Shown here: in pieces, positions 8,187 to 19,172 of the stretch | Layout of the letters: each line of letters opens with the position of its first letter | Position numbering within the stretch: position 1 is the stretch's first letter | Source of the DNA: JAIPDZ01 sp034522175 | Lineage (GTDB): Bacteria > Desulfobacterota > DSM-4660 > Desulfatiglandales > Desulfatiglandaceae | DNA: 64,000 nucleotides | Reading direction: 5' to 3' | NCBI GenBank assembly: GCA_034522175.1 | Contig: JAXHLQ010000001.1 | Location: forward strand, 186,001-250,000 | The notes under the pieces: generated by a model | Databases searched by the model: none | What the model was told of the DNA's origin: nothing | Seen by the model: the letters and a program-made list of their open reading frames with translations, nothing else | Position numbers and translations under genes: made by a program

Positions 8187-9548
8187 CTCCATACTCCTCA
8201 TCAATCCGGACTGGACCGGAATAACGAGACAAAAACAACCCAGTTCAAACGGATCTGGCAACCTCTCGACCTGGCAATTGCCGCCGCCATGGTGGAGGCG
8301 GACGGCTTTTTCGTGGAAATCCTGGACAACAACATCCAACACCTGTCCCCCAAGGCCATCGGACAGAAAGCGGTGCAATTCGACAAGGTATTCGTGACCT
8401 CCACCCCCTATGACCGGTGGCAGTGCCCCGCCTTGGATATCCAATTTTTTTTCCGTACCCTTGCGACGATTCCCCGGGGGCGTCTCCATATTATGGGCGC
8501 CCATGTCACCGAACGCCCGGAGGCCATACTGAGACAAAGTCGGGCCCGCCTCGCTATACTTGGAGAGCCCGAGCAAACCATTCTGGAATTGGCAAGACGG
8601 GATACGTCGTCCGAGATACCGACAGATATTGCCGGGATTGCGTACTTCAGGGAAAATGAGTTCGTCATATCCTCACCCCGAGCATTCCGGGACGATATGG
8701 ATACCCTGCCGTACCCGGCCTATCATCTCTTGCCCATGGAGCGATATCATTATATGTTTATGGGCCGGAATTTTGCCATTCTGGAAGGATCGAGGGGATG
8801 TCCCCATCGGTGCAATTTCTGCTACTTGGGAATGTACGGAAACCGTTTCAGGCAGAAGCGTGTCGGCCGATTAATGGATGAGGTAATCCATGTGAAAGAA
8901 AGGTTTAACGTCAAGAACATCTACTTCATGGACCTTGAATTCGCACTCAATCGGTCATTCGTAAAATCATTCTGCAGGGCATTGATCGAGCAGGATATAG
9001 GGATTGCCTGGTGTTGCCAGACGAGGGTGACCGACGTGGACGACGGCCTTCTCAAATGGATGAAGCAGGCCGGCTGCACCCTGATTCATTTCGGGGTAGA
9101 GTCCGGAAGCCCTCGCATCCTCAGACGGACGGGCAAGGGGATAACCGTTGCGGACTGTGTTCAGGCCATTTCAAAAACCCACGCTCAGGGAATTCGGACG
9201 GCCTTGTTCATGAATTTCGGTTTTCCAGGGGAGACCCCTGCGGACATGAAGGCCACCGTCAACCTGGCCCTTCAGCTGGATCCCACCTATGTCGCCTTTC
9301 ATATGATCGTTCCTTTCCCCGGCACCCGGCTCGCTGAAATGATCAATATTGATGCAGATGTATTCTCCGCAGACCTTTACCGTCATTACAATGATGTTCA
9401 TCATGATCTCAAAGCGCTGAAATCCGTTCTTATAAGGGCCTATTTGAGATTTTACTTTCGCCCTGCCTATCTCATGCGTGCACTTAAGGGGGATTTGTTC
9501 CCTGGGTTTGATCTAAGGAGACTGTTTTTGAGGCTGTTGAAAGGATGA
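8173..9548 (+). CDS. B12-binding radical SAM protein (one frameshift)
   Basis: The gene starts at ATG 8173 (MRPIDSILLINPDW, the first strand of a cobalamin-binding Rossmann domain). It changes frame in an A-run at 8231-8235 and continues as IWQPLDLAIAAAMVEADGFF. The radical SAM cluster motif is GCPHRCNFCYLGMYG (CxxxCxxC), followed by GVESGSPRILRRTGKG and FGFPGET, as in the B12-binding SAM subfamily that acts on lipids, glycans or peptides. It needs SAM, a 4Fe-4S cluster and probably cobalamin. It overlaps the genes on both sides (ATGA at the 3' end). One missing A restores the gene, so the shift is probably a sequence error. Confidence 0.82.
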
Positions 9549-10636
9549 CCCATGATTGTGACATACGGAGCTATCGGGATGGGGATGAACAACAGATCCT
9601 CAGACTCCGCCAACGTGTTTTTGGTGATCTTGATCCAGTGCGGCTGAGCTCTGGTACCTGGCGCTGGCAATTTCGTTACAATCCGGCGGGTGAGGGATTC
9701 TGTGCACTTGCCGAGGATCATGGCCGGATCGTAGGGCAGTATGCGGTCATTCCCACCCGCTTTTGGATGAATGGAAAGAGATCTCGTTTTGCCATGTCCT
9801 GTGATACCATGATCCATCCGGCCTATAGAAGAAAGGGTCTGTTCACAAAGCTGGCACGCGAGGTCTACCGCCATATTGAATCCGTACACGGTATCCAGAC
9901 GGTTTGGGGTTTTCCAAATAAGGCTTCTCTCCCCGGGTTCACCATGCATCTGGATTGGAGGCTGTTGAAGCTTTTCCCCTTGCGGGTCATGCCGCTTAGA
10001 CCTCTCGGCATATGTTATGGACTGCTGTATTTGGGGAAGAAACCATTCCCGGCGCGGGGAGCTTCAAGGCGGCATAAACACGCGAAAGGGGAGGGAAAAA
10101 GCGTGGGCTTTGCCCGTCGGCATGGTCTTGTGATCGAACCGCTGCGCCGCTTTAGCGAAGAATTCGATGTGCTTTGGAAAACGCATGGGAGCTTGGTACC
10201 GATTATTCAGGTCAGAAACGCCGACTATCTCAACTGGCGCTATTTCGGGGTTTCGGATTTTGGCTACCGGGTTTTTGCCATCCGGCAGAACCGCCAATTG
10301 GCCGGCTACATAGTCCTCCGCATTATGACGCAGATGGGATGCTTTTTCGGCGTGCTTACAGACGTGTTTCCATTTCCGGTACAGGACATCCCCACGACCA
10401 GTGAGGTGTTTCGGTTTGCGCGAGACTATTGCAGAACCCAAGGCGCTGAATTTCTGACATGCCTAATCTCACGGGCAGATCCGTCTTTTTTAAGAAACGC
10501 AGGGTTTTTCAAGATTCCGAAGGTGCTTAACCCCAGACCGTGGTATTTTGGCGCGCGATACAGCCCCGGTGATGCGCCGGTTCTCAGCAGGGAAAAAGAC
10601 TGGCATTTGACCTACGGCGACACCGATATTGTCTGA
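9545..10636 (+). CDS. GNAT-family N-acyltransferase (FemAB-like length)
   Basis: The protein has 363 residues. The first 150 form a GNAT domain: an RQRVFGDLDP start, the acetyl-CoA binding segment CDTMIHPAYRRKGLFTKLAR with the R/Q-x-x-G-x-G/A-like turn, and a Trp-Gly-Phe-Pro-Asn segment. The C-terminal half has a second GNAT-like repeat, as in proteins that modify polysaccharides or amino sugars. The start overlaps the radical SAM stop as ATGA. It ends the plus-strand run and faces the glycosyltransferase on the other strand. The acyl donor and acceptor are not determinable. Confidence 0.7.
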   Translation: MTHDCDIRSYRDGDEQQILRLRQRVFGDLDPVRLSSGTWRWQFRYNPAGEGFCALAEDHGRIVGQYAVIPTRFWMNGKRSRFAMSCDTMIHPAYRRKGLFTKLAREVYRHIESVHGIQTVWGFPNKASLPGFTMHLDWRLLKLFPLRVMPLRPLGICYGLLYLGKKPFPARGASRRHKHAKGEGKSVGFARRHGLVIEPLRRFSEEFDVLWKTHGSLVPIIQVRNADYLNWRYFGVSDFGYRVFAIRQNRQLAGYIVLRIMTQMGCFFGVLTDVFPFPVQDIPTTSEVFRFARDYCRTQGAEFLTCLISRADPSFLRNAGFFKIPKVLNPRPWYFGARYSPGDAPVLSREKDWHLTYGDTDIV

Positions 10637-10651
10637 GCAGGGCTGAAAACC

Positions 10652-11357
10652 CTAACGCCTGCCTGAGTCCAATAGCCACAAACGGAACAGATTTCCGAAC
10701 TTATACACCCCTTCGTGGATCAGGTTGAATCGGCTCTCTCGCATATCTGTGCATTCCACCGGTATTTCCGTGAGTTTTTTCCCTTTCCGACGGGCCCAAT
10801 AGACCACTTGCACGACGTAGAATGTCTTGTCATCCATCTCGGAGAGGTATTTCGCTGCCAGGGGTTTACGGTATCCCTTTGCGGCGATGGAGTAGTCGTG
10901 AAAATCGATGCGAAGGAGGATGGTGGCGAGGCGGATAAAGGCGGCACTGGCCAGCCGACGAATCCATGACCGTTTTTGGCTTCCGGTTATTTTGGAGCCG
11001 ATGACCATATCAAAGTGGTCCAGCAGGTGACAGGCCTACAGAAATAAAGTCAAGCCGGATGGAGAGGTCCATATCAACCGTGATAATCCGGTCATACCGA
11101 GCGCGCTTGACCCCCTCTTTGAATGCCATTCCCACCCCTTTTTTGCTAAGATGAAACAGGCGGATCTGTGGATATTTCTTAGAGAGACTCCTCCCGATCT
11201 GGACCGATCTGTCGGTGGAGCCGTTGCTGCCGATGATGATTTCATAGGGGCGATTCATTGCTTCGAGGTATGCCCGCAAATGAAGGGTGTTTGAGAGAAG
11301 TAGGGCCTCCTCATTAAATACGGGGATGAATATGGTGAGCCCGTCTGAACAGTTCAT
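10652..11357 (-). CDS. Family 2 glycosyltransferase (DPM/dolichol-P-mannose synthase type), one frameshift
   Basis: The N-terminal part has the GT-A start LTIFIPVFNEEALLLSNTL, then IIGSNGSTDRSVQIG and ITVDMDLSIRL, which holds the DXD motif. It passes into another frame at the CC pair 11035-11036. Beyond the shift it continues ACHLLDHFDMVIGSKITG, then YVVQVVYWARRKGKKLTEIP. One extra base explains the break. GT2 enzymes of this type move a sugar from a nucleotide onto polyprenyl phosphate at the inner membrane. Its ATG overlaps the stop of the large membrane protein upstream, so both are probably made together and may form a two-step GT2/GT-C pathway. Confidence 0.8.
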
Positions 11358-14005
11358 GATCCTTTAAGCTCCATAAGCCGATCTCGAGAAAAACGTGCCC
11401 AGTCTTCATCGGGAAACTGCGTCATGGTTCTCATGAAGTATTCCCTGGCCTCGTCGATTTTACCCAGGTTTAGATAACACAACCCCATATGGTAGTAAGC
11501 CTCACCGGCCCGGCCGGTTTCGGGGTAATGGGTCATAAGCCATTTGAGCGAGGTTATGGCCTGGTCCCATTTTTGCTCCCGATAAAAACACATGGCGTGG
11601 TGATAGCCGGCTTGATCCACAATCAGCGTTTGAGGAAACCGCTCCAAGACTTCCTCAAAATACATCCGGGCCGTGGCGTAGTTCCCTCTCGTAAAGGCGC
11701 CGATGCCCTTGTTAAATGTGATAACGGGGAATTCGGGTGAAAGACGAATCAGAAAAAACCCCCCGACTAAAAGAGCAACGACCATCAAAAGCAAGAACGC
11801 CTTAAGACAATATCGATCGAACCATGCCGAGACCCGCATTTCTACATGGGATAGATCAAGAAACCTTGACAGGAGTATGTAGAGTAAGCCCAATCCAGTG
11901 AGGATGGCACCCAGATAATCGGGCCAGGTTCGTCCATAATAGAGGGTTACTGTTGAGGATTGCGGGTAGATGAGCATGAACGCCGGTGACACGAGATATA
12001 TCCGATCCGCACCATCAACCTGCCAGTTGGGATGATAGGAAATCTTGACCATCAGGGGCTCTCCAGGAGATGCGCCCTCAATGGTGATTTTTTCCTCCTG
12101 AACGATTTCGCTTATCGCTGAGGTCTCTCCCAGAGGTTCTCTATGTATTTTCAGAATATCCCGCTCGCTTTTTATGAGGAATTTGGAAGAATCCCCCTGT
12201 TCGAGGCGGTCCTTGAAAACAAGTGGGACGGCAAGATCTCCCAACCGAAACCATTTATAGGAGATCCTCCGCCAGTCCCCTTGGGTGATCAGAACCGGTT
12301 TGTATTTGAGGGGGACCACATATTGTCCCTTGTCCGATTTGAGTTCAAAGACCTGGTAAGGACCGGCTGCATAACGGAATCTGAACTGGGAGGCGATTTT
12401 GAGGGCTTCCTGGGTTTCAGATTCCGCAGCGATGAGTTCCCGGACATTGAAAAGCTCCAGGTGTTGAACCGCTTTCGACAAATTAAATCGCGAGTAGTTA
12501 TAATGCGGTATGGGCATGGATGCCTTCTGGGAGATTTCGGACTGAATATAGAAAATGAAGGGGACGTTGAGGCTCCCTTGAATGTAGACCCCCTCAAGTG
12601 TCGACCGGCCTGAGAAGAGGGGGAGCGATTCAAACGCCCTGACGGTTCCTGCGCCCTGATGGACCATACTGTGCTCATACGCCACACGAGAATCATCAGG
12701 GGTTCCCTTCAAAAACCGGTTTACCGAGATGAAGGGTTTCCAGAGTCGCCGGTTCTCAAATCCCTTGTAGTTGGACCGGATCCAGTCTCCTATGAACGTC
12801 TCTTGATTATCAATCCAGAGGCATGTCAGCAGAAGGGCCATGAGAGCGGTCAACACGGCGATTTTTTTGTGGGAAGTGATCCAGTAAAAGGCCATGGCCC
12901 CGGATATCACGAGAAAAAACTGGAGAAATGGGAGGAAGCGGATGTCGACAACGCCAATCTTATAGCCGATCCAATAAAGAATGATGGCGCACAGGGCCGA
13001 GTACCAGAGGTATACCCAGGGCCTCATTAACATTGTATGGAGCGGTCGTCGCCTTTTAATACATGCCCATATGAATGCTGATAAACCCAGACCGATGAAT
13101 GGATAAAGAATAACCGGGAAAACTTCTTTCCCTATTTGTTTCAAATCAAAGAAAATCCAGAGGATACTGAAGCGGGTGGTATAGGGAAGGAATACGATGA
13201 GCGGTACCAGCCAGAAGGCCATCAAGCAAAACGCCAGTAGATGAATATAGAGGAGTTTCCTGAGATTGTGGGCGATCTCACTCCTGGTGAAGATAAAAAA
13301 GAAGGAGGTAAAGACCCCGAAGAGGAGGGCATATCCGTGACACATCCCCACCATCGCGAGGAGGAGCGCACAGCCCAGGAGCCCTCTTTTTTCCGTTATG
13401 CTGCGGTAGAGTAATCCCAACCATAAAATGGCGAGGGCGAATCCGAGGCTGTAACAGAAAGTCCCTGCAAGCGTGCTTGGGATGTTCCCCCCCCACATGG
13501 AATTGCCCTGCATAAAGAGAAAGGGGAGGGTAAATACCGCACCCATGGCGGGCACGGGAAAGGGGTGTTTCAGACACCGAAAGAAGAGATAGGTGGCGGG
13601 AGGTAGAAGAAATGTGCCGAGGACCGTAATGAGTTTGAAGGCAATCTGAAGCGGGATGACCCATGACAAAAAAGCCATCAGGAGAAAGGGAAGGGGGAAG
13701 TAATTCTGGAGTATGGGAAAACCAGCCAGGTTTCCCTGGCACCAGCCGGAGACTCTCCCATGGGGCAGGAGGTAATCTCTAAGGTATTTTGCCGTGTAGT
13801 AGTGAGATGCCGTGTCCCCGCCCGTGGTGATGGTTGGGGAAAGGAGGAGGTGAGGTTCAAAGTAGCAGAGGAGAAAGCAGAAGATGGCGGCCAGGATAAT
13901 CACATCAATCCAGCGTGTCTTCTTTGCCCCCAAAACTGAAAATGCGCTCTGTGAACTCAAATTAGAGACCCCCGGTTTATTTTGACGAGGAAGGATTCTA
14001 TCCAA
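11354..14005 (-). CDS. GT-C-like polytopic membrane protein (PTPS-related) with C-terminal TPRs
   Basis: The protein has 883 residues. After a first membrane helix (IILAAIFCFLLCYFEPHLL) comes TTGGDTASHYYTAKYLRDYL, the acidic loop motif of the 6-pyruvoyl-tetrahydropterin-synthase-related membrane family and of GT-C glycosyltransferases. About 11 helices to residue 430 precede a large periplasmic domain (about 430-700). A last helix (FLLLMVVALLVGGFFLI) is followed by three TPRs (about 775-880) that probably face the periplasm or cytosol. It likely transfers a lipid-linked sugar to a surface glycan (inference). It overlaps the GT2 gene by 4 nt. The TPR fusion is uncommon. Confidence 0.65.
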   Translation of the reverse strand: MDRILPRQNKPGVSNLSSQSAFSVLGAKKTRWIDVIILAAIFCFLLCYFEPHLLLSPTITTGGDTASHYYTAKYLRDYLLPHGRVSGWCQGNLAGFPILQNYFPLPFLLMAFLSWVIPLQIAFKLITVLGTFLLPPATYLFFRCLKHPFPVPAMGAVFTLPFLFMQGNSMWGGNIPSTLAGTFCYSLGFALAILWLGLLYRSITEKRGLLGCALLLAMVGMCHGYALLFGVFTSFFFIFTRSEIAHNLRKLLYIHLLAFCLMAFWLVPLIVFLPYTTRFSILWIFFDLKQIGKEVFPVILYPFIGLGLSAFIWACIKRRRPLHTMLMRPWVYLWYSALCAIILYWIGYKIGVVDIRFLPFLQFFLVISGAMAFYWITSHKKIAVLTALMALLLTCLWIDNQETFIGDWIRSNYKGFENRRLWKPFISVNRFLKGTPDDSRVAYEHSMVHQGAGTVRAFESLPLFSGRSTLEGVYIQGSLNVPFIFYIQSEISQKASMPIPHYNYSRFNLSKAVQHLELFNVRELIAAESETQEALKIASQFRFRYAAGPYQVFELKSDKGQYVVPLKYKPVLITQGDWRRISYKWFRLGDLAVPLVFKDRLEQGDSSKFLIKSERDILKIHREPLGETSAISEIVQEEKITIEGASPGEPLMVKISYHPNWQVDGADRIYLVSPAFMLIYPQSSTVTLYYGRTWPDYLGAILTGLGLLYILLSRFLDLSHVEMRVSAWFDRYCLKAFLLLMVVALLVGGFFLIRLSPEFPVITFNKGIGAFTRGNYATARMYFEEVLERFPQTLIVDQAGYHHAMCFYREQKWDQAITSLKWLMTHYPETGRAGEAYYHMGLCYLNLGKIDEAREYFMRTMTQFPDEDWARFSRDRLMELKGS

Positions 14006-14166
14006 ATTTTCTTTTCAGGTCCAGTATGGGGTGGGTTTCAGGCCCATGGTGCGCAGACCTTTCTCAACCTTCAAGCGCATTGAAAAAGCGGTCGATACCT
14101 GTTATAAGCAATACCGTTTGTTGCTGTCCATCCATAAATCTCAAATGATTTCTGCGGGTTTGATAG

Positions 14167-17100
14167 ATGGTCAAGAAATCGCTCTTCTCGATTATATTGG
14201 GTCTTCTCTCCTTCGCACTGATCCACTTTATTTCCACTCAAACCACCTTTTTTACCCAAATGGAACGGGCGCTTCTCGACGGGTTTTATTTTATGCGGGA
14301 GCCGGGGGTGACAGAACGAAACCCCTTTGTTTCAGGCAGGGCCATTTTGTTGGGATATGATGAAAAATCCCTCGCAACCATTGGCAAATGGCCCTGGAAG
14401 CGCTATGTCCATGCACAGTTTCTAAACAAGATCGAGCAGTTTTCACCACAAGCCGTGATGTTTGATATCCTATTTGTGAAGCCGGAAACGCTGCCCCCTT
14501 TCTTTTCCAATAGGATGAAACTAAACAGAGAACTCGTGGAGGATATGAATGCTGCCTTGGCCAAGATGGATCGAGAACTGGCCCAGGCCCTGAAGCGGTA
14601 TGACAACGTGTACCTCGACCTGCAACTGATCGAGGGCGTGCGAAAGGGCCTTCCAGAAAAATACCAAAACCTCATAATGTTTAATGAATTTCGTATCCAG
14701 GAATACTCGCAGCCTACACAGGATAACGAAAGTGTGATCGTATTTCATTCTCTTGAACCCATTCTCAGGGATTATGTAAGAAACGCCCATCCGGCGGTGA
14801 TCAACGTAATCGAGGATGATGACGGGGTGATCCGATATTTTCCCCTTTACTATACCTACAGGAACCAGGGCGGCGAATTCCGGAATATCCACACGGTGGT
14901 GCTCCTGCTTCTTAAAGATTATTTTCATGTGAGAGATGGTGATATCGTGCTGAAGCCGGAAGGGGTGGTGCTCCGGTCTGCAAAGGTGCCTGAAATCGAT
15001 TGGAATACGGGGCAGGAACGAGTGGTGCTTCGCGATTTTGACCCTATCGCTAAACGGATCGGGAATCCTGAGGCGCCCGACAGTTATCATTACAATCAGA
15101 ATCTTTACAACTTCCTGGTCAATCAGGTCCTCCTTGATCCTTTGGAAGAAGAACGACTGCCCTATTTCCCTTTACGACTGATCGTAAAGGACGGGGAGGG
15201 TTATGAGATTTTGGGGGGCTGGGAGATTTTTGATGCCGCAACCCGTGTCCGATCCAAAAAGATAGATGTGATCTTTTACCATGAGCAGGATATTGACATC
15301 AGGACTCCGGTAACCGGCCTTTTTCGTATTAACTATTCGGGGACTGAAAAGCGTGTTTTTCTGGATCCGGTTTCCGGAAAACCAAAGATCCATCATACCG
15401 TTCCGACGAAGAGCTATGTCGATGCTTACGCGCTTGATGAGCTGCCCAACATACCGCCATTGAACCGCTCGGGGAAGATGGATCCGAATCATGATACCCG
15501 AATGCTTGAAGAATGGTTCCTGTCGCTCTGCGAAACGCGGTCTCAGGAGGTCTACGGTCGCGCGGAAAAGGATTTGGGAGCCGGAATCAACGACAATGAC
15601 CAGCTTATCGAATACATGAACCAGCATCCGGATTCAGGGAGGTATTTCTTTTACTTTCTATTCTTTAAGAATGTGGATTACCAGTCCGGTACGCTCCGCG
15701 AGCTGATCGATCTTTATCCCGTTTTTGGAGCGGAGATGGGCCAGGATCCGGCATATTATCTTAGTGAAAAAGCCGTGCTCCTCCCCCTCATCGAATCCTA
15801 CCGAAAACAGTTCGATAGGTATTATGATAAGTTCGTTTTCACGGGTGCCAATGCCACCGGTCTGGGGATGTGAGACAGACGCCTTACGGCGCCATGAGCG
15901 GTGTTACGGTGATCATGAACGCCTTCAATACAGTGGTCACACGAAACCCGCTTACCCATTCTGAAGACATCCCCCATCTAAATGTGATCCTGCTCTTGGG
16001 ATTTTCCCTCATATGCGCCCTCCTGTATGGACTGATGAATATCCGATGGGGCAGCGTCCTTTTTGTGGTGTTGTTCCTGGGAACATTCATCACTGCCATG
16101 GCGCTTTTCCGATTTGAGAATCTTTTTCTGAAAACGGCACCACTCATATTTTCTAATGCGGTTATTTTTGTGAGTATGGGGATTTATAATCTCCTGACCG
16201 AAGAGAGGGATAAGAAGTTTCTCAAGAATACCTTTTCGAGCTATCTCGCGCCTGAGCTTATCGAGGAGATGTATCGGCGCAAGACCGTTCCCACATTGGG
16301 CGGTGAGGCCAGGGAGATCACCGCCTTTTTTACGGATATTCAGGGGTTTTCCACCCTATCAGAAAAATTGACCGCGACGCAGCTCGTGGACCTCCTCAAT
16401 GAATATCTCTCGAATATGACCGACATCCTCGTGGCCTATAAGGGGACACTGGATAAATACGAAGGGGACGCCATTATCGCTTTCTTCGGTGCCCCGATGG
16501 AGATACCAGATCACGCGCTAAGAGCCTGTCAGGCGGCCGTGGCCATGCAGAAGCGGCTTCATGAACTCCGCGAAAAATGGGCCGCGGAAAAGATTCGCAC
16601 GGAGGATCCGAATCGGAACACCAAACATTTGCCTCCGGAAGAATGGGCACCAGGCGACAAATGGCCCAGGATCGTCCACGAGATGCAGATGCGCATCGGG
16701 ATCAACACGGGGGAGATGGTGGTGGGCAACATGGGGAGCGCCATGCGGATGAATTATACCATGATGGGTGATCCGGTGAATCTCGCCGCCCGTCTTGAAG
16801 CCGCAGGGAAGCAGTACGGCGTGTATACGCTGGTGAGTGAGTATACATTGGATTCGCGCTTTCTTGATGAACGTGGTCATGAGCGTTCGGTGCGGGATGT
16901 GATGGCGGTTCGATTCATCGACCATATCGCCGTGGTGGGTAAATCTGAACCGGTGCGGGTGTATGAGGTGTGGGGTATGAAAGGGGATCTGACAGCAAAG
17001 GAAAAGGCGCTCACGGAGGCCTTTGAGGAGGGGATGCGGTGCTATTTTAACATGCAGTGGGATGCGGCCATTTCCCGGTTTGAGGAATCGCTCCGACTCG

Positions 17101-17228
17101 AACCGGTGAAAAACGGTCAGCTCTCGCCCTCTCAGGTGTATACCGAAAGATGCCAGGTGTTTAAAGAAAATCCACCTGCAGGACCTGGGGAAACGTGGGA
17201 TGGCGTATATCGATTGACGCAGAAATAA
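14167..17228 (+). CDS. CHASE2-sensor adenylate cyclase, one frameshift
   Basis: An N-terminal helix is followed by a periplasmic CHASE2 domain of over 500 residues (AILLGYDEKSLATIGKWPWK, then QAVMFDILFV). Near its end the frame breaks in the G-run 15864-15867 (GANATGLG to DVRQTPYGAMSG). Three helices follow, then a class III cyclase domain: FFTDIQGFSTLSEKL and KYEGDAIIAFFGAP carry the two metal Asp, and MGDPVNLAARLEAAG carries the adenine-specifying Asp and the transition-state Asn/Arg. A short TPR-like tail ends it. It makes cAMP in response to a periplasmic signal. One base restores the frame, so I treat it as one gene. It heads the surface-protein locus. Confidence 0.85.
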
Positions 17229-17300
17229 CAGCCCTGCTCGGGTGGTATTTACGCCTGACAGGTTCCAGCCTCATAATCGTAGAGATACGAAGTTTTTATA

Positions 17301-17329
17301 TTGACATTTTGTCAACACAGGTGATAAAA
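17301..17329 (+). promoter_or_regulatory. Putative promoter with palindromic operator for the TPR-barrel gene
   Basis: A perfect TTGACA box (17301-17306) is followed after 17 bp by ATAAAA (17324-17329). The -35 box is also the left arm of the perfect palindrome TTGACA-TTT-TGTCAA (17301-17315), as expected for a repressor or activator site. It is half of the 228-nt gap before the ATG at 17456. Confidence 0.4.
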
Positions 17330-17455
17330 AATGAATATTAAGCCTTTAACAACCTCTAATTGCGCCATTCATCGAGGGGTATGGGAATAGAAAATCTCCC
17401 GTTGCCCATTCAAAAAGAACGCAGCGTTTCCTGCCATCAAACCCGCAGCGAGATC

Positions 17456-19126
17456 ATGCGGCCGATTGTGAGGTTGATCTTGTGGATGTTGTCCCTGGCG
17501 ATACTCGCATCTATCCCTCCGCTTCAGGTGAGCGCCCTGGCAGTTCAATCTCAGCGAGATCTTTTCATCGATCAGCAGACTGCTCCCCTGACTGACATGG
17601 CCCAGGCGGCCGTGGTTGCAGAAAATCCTCCTGCACCAACCGCCCTCAGCCATTTTGCAGACGGCGTGGAAGCCCTTGATCTTGACGATTTGGATGGGGC
17701 GGTCCGCTCATTTAAAATGGCCATTCAAATGGAGCCCAACAATCTGGAATTCCGGTACTATCTTGCCGTGACATACGTTCGTATGAGCCGGTATGAAGAG
17801 GCCCTGCGTATCTTCCGCCAACTGATCGAGATCTCGCCTGAGAATTATTTCAAGGCCTATTTCGACATTGCCGGGGTGTACAGCCGCCAGGAACAATATG
17901 AGGAGGCCTTGAAGGTACTGAATGGCGCTGAGAAGCAAAGACCAGAAAACGCGCGGGTCTATCTTGAAAAAGGGTATGTGTATAAGAATCTTGGGGATTA
18001 TGACTTGGCCATCAAGAGTTTCACTCTGGCCAGGGAGTTGGACCCAAAAGAGACCCAGCTCTCCTATTTCATGGTCGGAGCGGTGGAACTGGAGCGGGAG
18101 TCTTTTGAAGAGGCCGAGACCCTGTTCAAAAAGGCCATTGAGGTGGCACCCGACACACCTCTGGCCGAAAGCGCCCGGCAAACCCTCCCAGCCGTGGAGA
18201 ACGCAGCATGGGTTCGAAAGCCATGGTATCTGACCACGGCTTTCAACTGGGGCTATGACGATAACGTCCCGCGCGACCCGCTGGAGGAACTGACCGGAAG
18301 GCCCGCAGGACTTCCCAGTAATGCAGGAGATCAGTTCGAGACATTTCTCCTGCGGGGAGGATACAAGGTCTTGAATCAGAAAGAAATGGAAGCCGGCATC
18401 GGGTATTCCCTGTTCAGTATCGGGTACCGGGATTGGACCGATAACAATGTGACCTCCCATAATCCCCATGTCTACTTCCAGGGAGATTTCAATCCTGTTT
18501 TTTTTCGGTTTCAATACGATTTCAGCTACTTTTATGCGGGTGGCAAGAAACAGGACATCAATCCGCCTCTCTATCTGACATTTGCCAACAATTCAGAGGC
18601 CAGAATGCGGATGCACAGTTTCACCCCTACCATCAGTATCCTGGAACCCTATGATTTGAGGACGGATATCAATTTCGGCTATCAGATCAAGGAATACCTG
18701 GACGGGATCACAAAGGATGCATCCCGGTACGCGGCCGATATTACCCAGTCTTACAAGTTGCCGGGCACGGAGGTTTACCCCCGTATCGGCTATCGATATG
18801 CGTACGAGCATTCAGGGGACGATCCTTCCACCTATCGATATCATGAGGTATTCGCCGGAATTTCAACCCCCATTTACTGGGGGGTTCGAGGGGATGTAGC
18901 TTTTTCCTATATGCGGACCGCCTATCCGGACTTCAGCCCCTCAAAGGAGAGACTGGACCAGAGCTACACCCTGAATGTATCGATCAGTCGCACGTTTTTT
19001 GACCGTCTCTATTGTGTTTTCATGTATCTGCACCTGAAAAATGATTCGGATTATCTGGTAGATGGTCAGGATGTGTATACATTCAGAAAGAATATGTACA
19101 TTGTTTCCATTACATACACCTTTTGA
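17456..19126 (+). CDS. Outer-membrane beta-barrel protein with N-terminal TPR domain
   Basis: From ATG 17456 the protein is about 556 residues with a signal peptide (MRPIVRLILWMLSLAILASI). Earlier in-frame starts (TTG 17360, ATG 17381) would place 25-32 polar residues before the signal. Five to six TPR units follow (LDLDDLDGAVRSFKMAIQME, YEEALRIFRQLIEISPENYF and others). A barrel domain of about 330 residues has alternating aromatic strands and ends in a C-terminal Phe (SITYTF), as BAM substrates do. The layout resembles SLAM or polysaccharide-export barrels with periplasmic TPRs. It may help display the neighbouring surface proteins (inference). Confidence 0.7.
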   Translation: MRPIVRLILWMLSLAILASIPPLQVSALAVQSQRDLFIDQQTAPLTDMAQAAVVAENPPAPTALSHFADGVEALDLDDLDGAVRSFKMAIQMEPNNLEFRYYLAVTYVRMSRYEEALRIFRQLIEISPENYFKAYFDIAGVYSRQEQYEEALKVLNGAEKQRPENARVYLEKGYVYKNLGDYDLAIKSFTLARELDPKETQLSYFMVGAVELERESFEEAETLFKKAIEVAPDTPLAESARQTLPAVENAAWVRKPWYLTTAFNWGYDDNVPRDPLEELTGRPAGLPSNAGDQFETFLLRGGYKVLNQKEMEAGIGYSLFSIGYRDWTDNNVTSHNPHVYFQGDFNPVFFRFQYDFSYFYAGGKKQDINPPLYLTFANNSEARMRMHSFTPTISILEPYDLRTDINFGYQIKEYLDGITKDASRYAADITQSYKLPGTEVYPRIGYRYAYEHSGDDPSTYRYHEVFAGISTPIYWGVRGDVAFSYMRTAYPDFSPSKERLDQSYTLNVSISRTFFDRLYCVFMYLHLKNDSDYLVDGQDVYTFRKNMYIVSITYTF

Positions 19127-19172
19127 TATCCTACTGACTGGACACGCAGCCACGGGGTGACTTGAGTTTCTT

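Noticed and set aside
14019..14090. Minus-strand open stretch reading GLRTMGLKPTPYWT-stop upstream of the membrane protein
   Set aside because: Too short, no start or ribosome-binding site, and it overlaps the expected divergent promoter region.
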